This document shows, one piece after another, positions 1-5,302 of a stretch of 7,048 nt of DNA (position 1 is its first letter; every line of letters starts with the position of its first letter). The DNA is from Acidobacteriota bacterium (GTDB taxonomy: Bacteria; Acidobacteriota; Terriglobia; Terriglobales; Acidobacteriaceae): NCBI GenBank assembly GCA_003223595.1, contig QHVR01000054.1:1-7048 (forward strand), read 5' to 3'. Both the position numbers and the translations under genes were made by a program. A model generated the notes under the pieces. The model worked only from the letters and a program-made list of their open reading frames with translations. It was not told the origin of the DNA and did not search any database.

Positions 1-90
1 GACGTGGCCCACGCCGTCGTCATGCTGGTGATGCAAGCGCCGCAATCATTTATCAGCGAGGTTCTGATCCGACCGACGCAGAAGCCATGA
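1..90 (+). CDS. C-terminal end of a probable short-chain dehydrogenase/reductase (5' partial)
   Basis: An open frame enters from the left edge and stops with TGA at 88-90, giving 29 residues that begin DVAHAVVMLVMQAP and end SEVLIRPTQKP. In the short-chain dehydrogenase/reductase family the last strand and tail often read 'DVA.AV..l...p....isel.irPt.q', which this matches well. Such proteins are NAD(P)-dependent cytoplasmic oxidoreductases. The nucleotide-binding motif and catalytic Tyr/Lys lie outside the window, so neither substrate nor subfamily can be judged. The gene converges on the zinc-ribbon gene, with about 60 bases between the stop codons and no clear terminator hairpin there. The identification rests only on this short tail. 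Confidence 0.6.
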   Translation, partial: DVAHAVVMLVMQAPQSFISEVLIRPTQKP

Positions 91-149
91 GGGAGTTTCA
101 GGTTTCGAGTTTCGGGAGGGGGAACCGGAAGCCTGGGCCTGAGCCTCCG

Positions 150-593
150 TTATTTCTTGAACAAATTCTCGAAGGCCGCACGCGCATCATTGGGACGCAA
201 GCTGGCGGGTGTGGAGGTTTCTTTCTCGTGAGTCACACGGACTTCGAAGATGGCGCATTCGTTGCGCATATCTTTCTTAGCAATCCGCAGCGTAACCGGC
301 TTCATGCATTCGAACCGGCTCCCCGGATCGAAAAACGTGCACTGCTTGCAGGAATGCAGTTCGAAGCCACACTTCGGACATTTGCCCTCTCCCGAGACGC
401 CTTGCAACACAGTCCCGCATTGCGCACAGCGCGACACTGCTCTGGTTCCTGGAAGATTTACCGGTTTGGGTCCTAGCGCGTGATCCCAGCGCGGCGGACC
501 GCTAGTTCGCTCCTGAGGCGCCTTCTTGCGCACCTCGTCGCGACGCGGTTCTCGGCCACTGTCTTGATATCCTGGTTGACGGTATTTGGCCAC
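150..593 (-). CDS. Zinc-ribbon protein of unknown function, eight cysteines
   Basis: This is a small soluble protein of 147 residues (148 if the GTG at 596 is used). No catalytic domain is recognised. The first 50 or so residues are charged and look disordered. A cysteine-rich core follows: C57-x2-C60, C73-x2-C76, C83-x2-C86, then single C97 and C114 (numbered from the GTG at 596). Paired CxxC knuckles such as CAQC, CPKC and CKQC are typical of zinc ribbons, and eight cysteines would suffice for two zinc sites. The tail RPNDARAAFENLFKK is basic and amphipathic. Two tandem GTG codons are possible starts. A strong GGAGG at 599-603 is only 2 nt from the first but 5 nt from the second, so 593 is preferred. 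It is divergent from the metallo-hydrolase gene. There is no signal peptide or membrane segment. A nucleic-acid or protein-binding role is only a guess. Confidence 0.75.
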   Translation of the reverse strand: MAKYRQPGYQDSGREPRRDEVRKKAPQERTSGPPRWDHALGPKPVNLPGTRAVSRCAQCGTVLQGVSGEGKCPKCGFELHSCKQCTFFDPGSRFECMKPVTLRIAKKDMRNECAIFEVRVTHEKETSTPASLRPNDARAAFENLFKK

Positions 594-621
594 CACAGCC
601 TCCCCAAGGCCCTGTGCACGT

Positions 622-651
622 ATTGTCCACCCGATGCCAGTCGCACGGCAA
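622..651 (-). promoter_or_regulatory. Weak sigma70-like promoter candidate for the zinc-ribbon gene
   Basis: Reading the minus strand, TTGCCG (646-651) is followed after 18 bases by GACAAT (622-627). Each hexamer matches 4 of 6 consensus positions. Transcription would start near 615, about 20 nt before the GTG start, leaving room for the GGAGG at 599-603. The position is sensible, but the match is weak and chance cannot be excluded. Confidence 0.25.
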
Positions 652-716
652 GTCGGCGACGCAGGCGAGAAGCGCCCAATCCTTCGCAGTCGAGCGCAGA
701 ATTTTCGTTATCTCGT

Positions 717-722
717 TAGAAT
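717..722 (+). promoter_or_regulatory. Possible -10 element for a leaderless metallo-hydrolase mRNA
   Basis: TAGAAT matches TATAAT at 5 of 6 positions and ends 6 bases before the ATG at 729, so transcription would begin at or next to the start codon. No ribosome-binding sequence precedes this gene, which fits a leaderless message. No good -35 hexamer is seen at the expected spacing, so confidence is low. Confidence 0.25.
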
Positions 723-728
723 GTTTTG

Positions 729-1361
729 ATGATCCACGAAATTTTCCCGGTTGGCCCGTTGCAATGCAATTGCTCCATAGTGGGAGACGAGGCGAGCCGC
801 GAAGCCATGGTGATCGATCCTGGCGACGACATTCAGCATGTGCTGGAGATTGTGCGCAAGCAAAATTTGCAGGTGAAGCAGATCGTGATCACGCACGCGC
901 ACATCGATCATGTCGGCGGGGCGATGAAGTTACGGGCGGCGACCGGCGCGCCCATTCTGCTGAATCAGAACGATTATGCGCTGCTGAAGATGCTGGATGT
1001 GCAAGCGGCATGGATCGGTATGGCAAACCCCGGGAAGGTGGAGATTGATCGCAGCATAACGACCGGGGAATTGGTAAGCGCAGGATCATTGGTCGCGCAT
1101 GTGTTTCACACTCCCGGTCACACCGAAGGCAGCATCTGCCTGTATTTTCCGCAGGAAGAGAAGCTCCTCGCGGGCGATACTTTGTTCGCGGGCTCGATTG
1201 GCCGGACCGATCTTCCGGGCGGCGACACGCAGAAAATCATGCACTCGCTGCACGACGTCGTGCTGGCGTTTCCCGATGAGACGGTGGTGGTGCCGGGACA
1301 CGGCGAATTGACAACCGTTGGGCAAGAGCGCGAGACAAACCCATTCCTGATAAAACGCTAG
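729..1361 (+). CDS. MBL-fold metallo-hydrolase, YcbL/glyoxalase II-like
   Basis: The 210-residue product is a metallo-beta-lactamase-fold hydrolase of the hydroxyacylglutathione hydrolase (glyoxalase II) group, closest in style to the short YcbL type. All expected metal ligands are visible: H56, H58, D60 and H61 in THAHIDH, H131 in TPGHT, D150 in LAGDTLF and H191 in PGHG. The end, TTVGQERETNPFL, matches the short glyoxalase II/YcbL form, which lacks the long C-terminal substrate-binding domain of classical GloB. It is probably a cytoplasmic thioester hydrolase, with the physiological substrate uncertain. The ATG at 729 was chosen because the MIHEIFPVGPLQCN start fits the family. A TTG directly before it (726) would add one residue. 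No Shine-Dalgarno is visible. A TAGAAT hexamer at 717-722 would place transcription start close to the ATG. The ssb gene follows about 100 bases downstream. Confidence 0.88.
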   Translation: MIHEIFPVGPLQCNCSIVGDEASREAMVIDPGDDIQHVLEIVRKQNLQVKQIVITHAHIDHVGGAMKLRAATGAPILLNQNDYALLKMLDVQAAWIGMANPGKVEIDRSITTGELVSAGSLVAHVFHTPGHTEGSICLYFPQEEKLLAGDTLFAGSIGRTDLPGGDTQKIMHSLHDVVLAFPDETVVVPGHGELTTVGQERETNPFLIKR

Positions 1362-1432
1362 GGGGCGGGGTTCCAGAACGGGACTGCAGAGCAATTCAGT
1401 GTTGCGCGGCACGATGCCCACTACTCTCATTC

Positions 1433-1441
1433 TGATATAGT
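1433..1441 (+). promoter_or_regulatory. Extended -10 promoter of ssb
   Basis: TGATATAGT contains the extended -10 signature TG-n followed by TATAGT (1436-1441), which matches TATAAT at 5 of 6 positions. Transcription would start near 1448, just before the AAAAGGAG ribosome-binding site. No convincing -35 is present, but extended -10 promoters can work without one. The ssb gene therefore probably has its own promoter rather than depending on read-through from the hydrolase gene. Confidence 0.5.
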
Positions 1442-1454
1442 GAACCCCTAAAAA

Positions 1455-1458
1455 GGAG
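1455..1458 (+). promoter_or_regulatory. Ribosome-binding site that sets the ssb start
   Basis: GGAG within AAAAGGAG lies 7 nt before the ATG at 1466 but only 1 nt before the in-frame ATG at 1460. The spacing therefore favours 1466 as the true start. Confidence 0.7.
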
Positions 1459-1465
1459 CATGGTT

Positions 1466-1933
1466 ATGGCTGGAAAGAGTCTGAACCGAGTTCAGTTGAT
1501 CGGCAACCTGGGCAAGGATCCTGAAATCAAGTACACACCCCAAGGCACGCCCGTAGCCAAGATCACCATCGCCACCAATGAGCGCTTCAAAGACAAGGGT
1601 GGGGAGTGGCAGGATCGCACGGAATGGCACAATGTCGTGCTGTGGCAACGGATGGCGGAAATTGCGGGCGAGTATCTTAAAAAAGGTGGCAAGGTTTACA
1701 TCGAGGGCCGACTGCAAACGAGGTCGTGGGACGACAAGCAGACTGGCCAGAAGAAGTACATGACCGAAATCGTCGCCAGCGACATCATCCTTCTAGGAGG
1801 TCGGGGCGAAGGTGGAGGAGGCGATTTCGCCAGCTCGCGAGGTGCGGCCGCCGGCAACAACTTCGATCAGCGTACGCCGGAGCACGAACCCGCGCCGGCA
1901 GGTCCGATCACCGACGAAGATATTCCTTTCTGA
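1466..1933 (+). CDS. ssb: Single-stranded DNA-binding protein (SSB)
   Basis: The 155-residue product is a bacterial SSB, which coats single-stranded DNA in replication, recombination and repair and recruits partner proteins. Residues 1-110 form the OB-fold. MAGKSLNRVQLIGNLGKDPE is the classic N-terminus, followed by the conserved TEWHNVVLW (53-60) and KGGKVYIEGRLQTRSW (73-88). A short glycine-, alanine- and proline-rich linker (111-145) leads to the acidic tip ITDEDIPF, the conserved C-terminal peptide that binds SSB partners. Length and architecture are normal for a homotetrameric SSB. The start at 1466 is preferred over 1460 because of ribosome-binding-site spacing. The gene stands apart from its usual rpsF/rpsR neighbours, so it may be either the housekeeping copy moved elsewhere or a second copy. 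A stem-loop region follows the stop codon. Confidence 0.96.
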   Translation: MAGKSLNRVQLIGNLGKDPEIKYTPQGTPVAKITIATNERFKDKGGEWQDRTEWHNVVLWQRMAEIAGEYLKKGGKVYIEGRLQTRSWDDKQTGQKKYMTEIVASDIILLGGRGEGGGGDFASSRGAAAGNNFDQRTPEHEPAPAGPITDEDIPF

Positions 1934-1937
1934 GAAG

Positions 1938-1997
1938 CAGCAGGGCGCAACTTAGGAGCTCCTGCGAGCACGTTTATTAGAACGTGCGGCGCTGCTG
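1938..1997 (+). other. Nested stem-loop element after ssb (possible terminator or RNA structure)
   Basis: Starting 4 bases after the ssb stop, CAGCAG (1938-1943) can pair with CTGCTG (1992-1997). CGC (1946-1948) continues the stem with GCG (1989-1991) across a two-base bulge. Inside is a perfect 7-bp hairpin, GCACGTT (1968-1974), loop TATTAG, AACGTGC (1981-1987). The perfect 8-base palindrome GGAGCTCC lies at 1955-1962. No T-run follows, so this is not a textbook intrinsic terminator. It could still protect the ssb mRNA 3' end or help termination. No RNA family is recognised. Confidence 0.5.
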
Positions 1998-2005
1998 GAA
2001 GGTGT

Positions 2006-2030
2006 CCAAGGGAGATTTCCTTGACCTTGG
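2006..2030 (+). repeat. Palindrome overlapping the -35 of the 104-aa gene
   Basis: CCAAGG (2006-2011) and CCTTGG (2025-2030) form a perfect 6-bp inverted repeat with a 13-base spacer. An alternative pairing joins CAAGGGA (2007-2013) to TTCCTTG (2017-2023), with one G-T pair and a 3-base loop. The right arm contains CCTTGA and CCTTGG in tandem. The right arm overlaps the putative -35 hexamer (2021-2026), a position suited to an operator. No binding protein can be named. Confidence 0.4.
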
Positions 2031-2049
2031 CCCAGGTTCGTCATACGAT
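2021..2049 (+). promoter_or_regulatory. Sigma70-like promoter of the 104-aa gene
   Basis: TTGACC (2021-2026, 5 of 6 matches to TTGACA) is separated by exactly 17 bases from TACGAT (2044-2049, 4 of 6 matches to TATAAT). Transcription would start near 2056, giving a leader of about 55 nt before the ATG at 2111. This is the best -35/-10 pair seen in the window. Confidence 0.5.
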
Positions 2050-2110
2050 TTGGAATAGATTCCCAACCACATATTGAGATCGGACTGCTCGATTAAGAGG
2101 AGATTGCTCT

Positions 2111-2425
2111 ATGAAGTCGCAAACCGAGAATCCGTTCGAGACAATCGAGAGTGCTCATCATTTCCTGACGCTATTATCCGAAGCTGTCGAAGAGGCCAGG
2201 CAAGAAGTTGAAAGCGATCTGCAACGCGAGTCCGAACCGGACGTCACGCGTCGGGTGGATGCCCTCAGATTGGCAGTTTACAATCTGGAAAAGTTGGAAA
2301 TGCATATGAATCGAAGCAGCCGGATCTTGAACGACCTCCGGACGCTGCGGCGGCTCCTGTTCGAGGAGCGCCAGGGCGGCAGCAGCGGGCCGCAGCCGGT
2401 CACACAAGAAGAAAACGCCGCCTGA
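2111..2425 (+). CDS. Hypothetical helical 104-aa protein
   Basis: I do not recognise this protein. Its 104 residues are highly charged and almost free of aromatic residues, with no cysteine, signal peptide or membrane segment. Residues 9-88 look like two or three long amphipathic helices with leucines at heptad-like spacing (for example around SAHHFLTLLSEAVEEARQEV and LRLAVYNLEKLEMHMNRSS). This suggests a coiled coil or helical bundle. The last 15 residues are a disordered Gly/Ser/Gln/Glu tail. GAGGAG at 2097-2102, 8 nt before the ATG, is a strong ribosome-binding site and supports the start. The gene has its own promoter and converges on the ATPase gene, with about 146 bases between the two stop codons. 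It could be a small oligomeric adaptor or regulator, but the sequence shows no function. Confidence 0.75.
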   Translation: MKSQTENPFETIESAHHFLTLLSEAVEEARQEVESDLQRESEPDVTRRVDALRLAVYNLEKLEMHMNRSSRILNDLRTLRRLLFEERQGGSSGPQPVTQEENAA

Positions 2426-2571
2426 GAGCGATACTCGTTCCGCGGACCTCTAGCTGCCCAGCTTCTCTCTGAGCCGTATGGCAGGTTGCCGGCATCCTTT
2501 GCCCAGTTTCCCCACACTACCTTCCAACTAGATTCTCTTCTGGTGGATCTGGGGCAGTGGCCTGCGTGCCC

Positions 2572-3543
2572 TCAGTCGGGCATCGTTTTGAGGTTGGTCG
2601 TGACCAGCCGCATGTAGGACAAGGCTTCAGCCGGTGTCATAGAACGCAGCGCCTCAGGGTTGGGAAGCTTGTTCTCCAGAGCCGGCGCGCCGGAAACATC
2701 AGGATGAATGCTGGTTTCCTGGCCATTGGACAGGAACTTCGTGAGATCGAAATCGCCGGCAACTTCCCGGACCATGGTGGCCGTGATTGTGTTCTGCCGC
2801 ATGGCGCAACACAGGGCCAGCGAGTTGGAACAGAGATTGTTGATGTTACGGGGAATGCCTTTACTCAGTTGCGCAACCGCTTCCTGGGCTTGTGCGCTGA
2901 ACAGCGTGCCGGAGCATCCCGCGACCCTCAGCCGATGACGAATGTAGCGCCCAGTTTGTTCGTTGGAAAGGGGCGTCAATGAGCAGAACGTAGAAATTCT
3001 TTGCCTTAGCTGGCGCAATTCGGGAGAGGCCAGCTTATCGGCAAGTTCCGGTTGTCCCGCCAGAATGATCTGCAGCAGCTTCGTCTGCGGTGTTTCAAAA
3101 TCGGACAGAAGCCGCACTGTCTCCAGGACGGAGGAGTCCAGGTTTTGCGCCTCATCGACGATGATGACGACACGACGCCCCGCCCGATATTCCTGCAACA
3201 CATACGAATTGAATTGATCGACGATGGTCGCGAGGTCCGCATTTTGATCGATCTCCCATCCCAGTTCGTTGAGAAGCAGACGCATGAACTCGCGCGAATT
3301 GCACTGGGTGTGGAAGAGAAAGACGATACGGGTGGAGGAGCGCAGATGCCTCATCAACTTGAAGAGGAGCGTGGTCTTCCCCATACCGGGAGGCGCGATT
3401 AGCGCCAGGAACCCTCGCCCGAGTTCTACACCACAGAGCAATGCGGCCAGCGCTTCGCGGTGCGATGAGGAAAAGTAAAGAAAATCAGGGTTGGGAGTAT
3501 CCCCGAAAGGGTCCCGCTGGAGCCCATGGTACTTCAGAAACAT
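2572..3543 (-). CDS. ExeA/GspA-type AAA+ ATPase
   Basis: The 323-residue product belongs to the ExeA/GspA/MshM group of AAA+ ATPases. These serve type II secretion, pilus or exopolysaccharide export systems, usually at the inner membrane. The N-terminus (YHGLQRDPF, then TPNPDFLYFSSSHREAL) is the family signature and supports the ATG at 3543, although no strong Shine-Dalgarno precedes it. The Walker A is APPGMGKTT (50-58), with Ala where the first Gly is usual. Walker B is VVIIVDEAQNL (125-135) with D130 and E131. The sensor 1 region is IILAGQPEL (159-167), a likely arginine finger is in LRQRIS (179-184), and the sensor 2 motif is GIPRN (229-233). Residues 270-323 form a divergent tail. The peptidoglycan-binding domain of longer ExeA proteins is absent, as in the XrtA-associated and MshM-like short forms. 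The nearby ugd gene suggests a surface-polysaccharide role, but this is inference. Confidence 0.88.
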   Translation of the reverse strand: MFLKYHGLQRDPFGDTPNPDFLYFSSSHREALAALLCGVELGRGFLALIAPPGMGKTTLLFKLMRHLRSSTRIVFLFHTQCNSREFMRLLLNELGWEIDQNADLATIVDQFNSYVLQEYRAGRRVVIIVDEAQNLDSSVLETVRLLSDFETPQTKLLQIILAGQPELADKLASPELRQLRQRISTFCSLTPLSNEQTGRYIRHRLRVAGCSGTLFSAQAQEAVAQLSKGIPRNINNLCSNSLALCCAMRQNTITATMVREVAGDFDLTKFLSNGQETSIHPDVSGAPALENKLPNPEALRSMTPAEALSYMRLVTTNLKTMPD

Positions 3544-3588
3544 TTGGCACCCACATGCATCAATTCTTTGACTCGCTGGTGCGGCTGA

Positions 3589-3615
3589 AGTGGTGTTGAA
3601 GGGACGTTCACCACT
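3589..3615. repeat. Bulged inverted repeat upstream of the ATPase gene
   Basis: AGTGGT (3589-3594) and GAA (3598-3600) pair with TTC (3607-3609) and ACCACT (3610-3615). This gives 9 bp of complementarity around a 6-base loop, with a 3-base bulge (GTT) on one side. It lies about 45-70 bases upstream of the ATPase start, in the 207-base gap between the two minus-strand genes. It could be an operator for the ATPase gene or a processing hairpin. There is no adjacent T-run on either strand. Confidence 0.4.
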
Positions 3616-3702
3616 ATGACAACTGGCACTACCTTACACGCAGCAGCAGCTCTGTTCAAGGGCAGGACAGGCTTTGGCCTCAGCGAGTTGCAAGGGTCGC
3701 GC

Positions 3703-3721
3703 GGCCCGAAGCTGGGCCTTT
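3703..3721 (+). terminator. Weak terminator-like hairpin, plus-strand orientation
   Basis: GGCCC (3703-3707), loop GAAGCT, GGGCC (3714-3718), then TTT. This would be a short intrinsic-type terminator for plus-strand transcription. No plus-strand gene ends here, and on the minus strand, where the GAF-TonB gene ends about 30 bases earlier, the T-run is missing. It may instead be a plain GC hairpin helping the minus-strand gene end. Confidence 0.25.
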
Positions 3722-3750
3722 AGCGAGCTGGTCTTCGCGGGAAGAGCCGT

Positions 3751-5058
3751 CTAGCTCGAAGGCAAGCTGAATTTCACTGTGATCCGTTCTTGTCTTTCCA
3801 CCTGCCGGCCGTTGACGGAGTAGGGCTGGTACTTCCATTGCTTTACCGCACTTGACGCCGCTTCCGCCAGCAGTGGGTCTCCACGTAGCACTGCGACGTT
3901 CCCCACTGTCCCATCCCCGAGGACCTGGGCTTCGAGTTCTACGGCTCCCTGGATGTGTTGTGACTTGGCGAGTTCGGGATATTTCGGATCTACCCGGTGC
4001 AACAGCCCGTTTGGTGCAGGTGTTCTGACGGGGGACGGAGTTTCGTTCGGTGACGGCGCCGCGCGGTAGATCACTTTTCCGTTTTGAGTGACGATTAATC
4101 CGCCCGGCGGCGGCTGTACTGCAGCGCGCTTGGGAGCTGCAGAGTTGGCTTGATCTGTGTTCGGAACCGTCACTGTGCTTCCCGGACTGGGAGGCTTATC
4201 CACGTTCTTTGCAACAGCGGCTTTCTCCGCGCTGCGTTTTGACATCTGCCGAACTCCCACCACGACACCCAGCAGGACCGCGGCCGCTATCACCAGCACG
4301 ACTAGGGCAGAAGTCAGAACCTCATTTTTGGCCTCAGTGTCCGGAGTCAATGCATTCGAAGCGGGCTGCTGCTTCTCGACCGTACTGTCGAATGTACTGC
4401 TTTTCTCTGGCGACGCGCTGTTGGCTTCATCGGACGCGGGCTTCACCTCGCTGAGTGATATATCTTCCGCGAGACCGCGTGCTGCCGCCTTTTTTGCATT
4501 CACGATGTTATTGGCCAATGACTGAAGCGTTTGGTAATCGTCCCGGCCGAAGGCGTTGGGCTGAGAGGAAAACACTTCCAGGATTCCGCAGACGCTTCCA
4601 TCCTGGGTAATGGGGACCAGCAGCATGGACCTCAGGTGCAAATGACGACATACGTCCCGATCTACTCGTGGGTCGCTCTCCGTGTCGGAACATTGCTGCA
4701 TGGCTCCCGTGCTCAGGCATGCGGACGACAGCCCTGAGGCGGTGTCCACCGCAGTGCCAAGCTCAGGCGCATTGCCAGTGCTGGCGCGGCAAATCATCTC
4801 TCCATCGCGCGCCAGCGCGATGGCGGCGCCCGTGGCGCGAGTCGCCTGCCGAGCCTGTTCGACGGTTTCGTTCAGAAGGAGATCGAGGGCTAGATCAAGC
4901 GAAAGGGCGCCACCGCCCGCATTAGCCAGCGCCCTTGCCACCGTAGCAATCTCTTGCGCCGCGTCCGCACCAGACGTAGAGGCCGCAGGCTCCAAACGCG
5001 GCTCGTCTCCGAAAGATTTTTTTCCTGGGTCCGGCCGCCAGCTGGGACGAAGACTCAT
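3751..5058 (-). CDS. GAF domain - membrane helix - TonB C-terminal domain protein
   Basis: The 435-residue protein joins three recognisable parts, numbered from the ATG at 5058. First is a GAF domain at about 65-187, with the typical CRASTGNAPELG, DPRVDRDVC, LRSMLLVPI and GILEVFSSQPNAF stretches ending in a DYQTLQSLAN helix. Second is one hydrophobic membrane segment at about 247-269, with no N-terminal signal peptide. Third is a proline/serine/alanine-rich linker followed by a TonB C-terminal (TonB_C/energy-transducing) domain at about 355-432, with VDPKYPELAK, a GDGTV turn and KQWKYQPYSVNGR. GAF domains bind small ligands or mediate dimerisation. TonB_C domains normally act in the periplasm on outer-membrane receptors. 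The start at 5058 is favoured by GGGAG (5063-5067) 4 nt upstream. In-frame starts at 5091 (ATG) and 5148 (GTG) would add 11 or 30 residues and lack good ribosome-binding sites. No ExbB or ExbD gene is nearby. The ATPase gene lies downstream on the same strand. Confidence 0.85.
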   Translation of the reverse strand: MSLRPSWRPDPGKKSFGDEPRLEPAASTSGADAAQEIATVARALANAGGGALSLDLALDLLLNETVEQARQATRATGAAIALARDGEMICRASTGNAPELGTAVDTASGLSSACLSTGAMQQCSDTESDPRVDRDVCRHLHLRSMLLVPITQDGSVCGILEVFSSQPNAFGRDDYQTLQSLANNIVNAKKAAARGLAEDISLSEVKPASDEANSASPEKSSTFDSTVEKQQPASNALTPDTEAKNEVLTSALVVLVIAAAVLLGVVVGVRQMSKRSAEKAAVAKNVDKPPSPGSTVTVPNTDQANSAAPKRAAVQPPPGGLIVTQNGKVIYRAAPSPNETPSPVRTPAPNGLLHRVDPKYPELAKSQHIQGAVELEAQVLGDGTVGNVAVLRGDPLLAEAASSAVKQWKYQPYSVNGRQVERQERITVKFSLPSS

Positions 5059-5062
5059 ACTG

Positions 5063-5067
5063 CTCCC
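5063..5067 (-). promoter_or_regulatory. Ribosome-binding site that sets the GAF-TonB start
   Basis: On the minus strand GGGAG ends 4 nt before the ATG at 5058. A second purine block, AGGGGAG, lies a little further upstream. The other in-frame starts (5091 and 5148) have no comparable sequence in front of them. Confidence 0.55.
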
Positions 5068-5190
5068 GATTAGCTCCCCTCGCGATGCCATTATGAGGCC
5101 AGATTCACGCGGTTTCAAATTATTCCTGCAATCAGGCTGCATGGGCACCGAAGTCCCGAGATGGAAAAGGGGCGCGGAAATCGAGGTGTT

Positions 5191-5224
5191 TTGCTGTACA
5201 TCAATTTGGGTCGTATCTTAAAAT
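5191..5224 (+). promoter_or_regulatory. Candidate promoter of the ugd operon
   Basis: TTGCTG (5191-5196) is followed after 17 bases by TATCTT (5214-5219). An overlapping TAAAAT (5219-5224) is a better -10 alone, matching 5 of 6 positions, but its spacing to TTGCTG is 22. Transcription would begin near 5226-5231, about 75 nt before the ugd ATG. This is the most promoter-like AT-rich patch in the divergent gap between the GAF-TonB gene and ugd. Confidence 0.35.
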
Positions 5225-5302
5225 GCCAACTGTCGGGTAGAAGCCGTTCACATCTCCCAGCCCTCCGCGGCCGATACCGATGAACCAGTTTCCGAGGGAT
5301 AC

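Noticed and set aside
91..149. Possible bidirectional terminator between the first two genes
   Set aside because: The gap is GC-rich with repeated AGGCT-like words, but I could not find a stable symmetrical stem followed by T residues on either strand.
614..1048. 144-aa plus-strand open frame overlapping the metallo-hydrolase gene
   Set aside because: It is out of frame with the conserved metal-binding motifs of the hydrolase and is dominated by Arg, Ser and Cys. It is a shadow frame.
2567..2582. TGCCC / GGGCA hairpin across the ATPase stop codon
   Set aside because: The stem is only 5 bp and on the minus strand is followed by CGCAGGCC rather than a T-run, so it is not convincing as a terminator.
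2557..2982. 141-aa plus-strand open frame opposite the ATPase gene
   Set aside because: It is antisense to the conserved C-terminal half of the ATPase and its translation looks random.
3681..3730. Imperfect direct repeat CAGCGAGTTG / TAGCGAGCTG
   Set aside because: Two 10-base copies with two mismatches are within chance expectation. No third copy, regular spacing or associated element was found.
4682..5221. 179-aa plus-strand open frame opposite the GAF-TonB gene
   Set aside because: The opposite strand encodes clear GAF motifs. This frame is rich in Arg, Ala and Ser with no domain signature, as expected of an antisense shadow.
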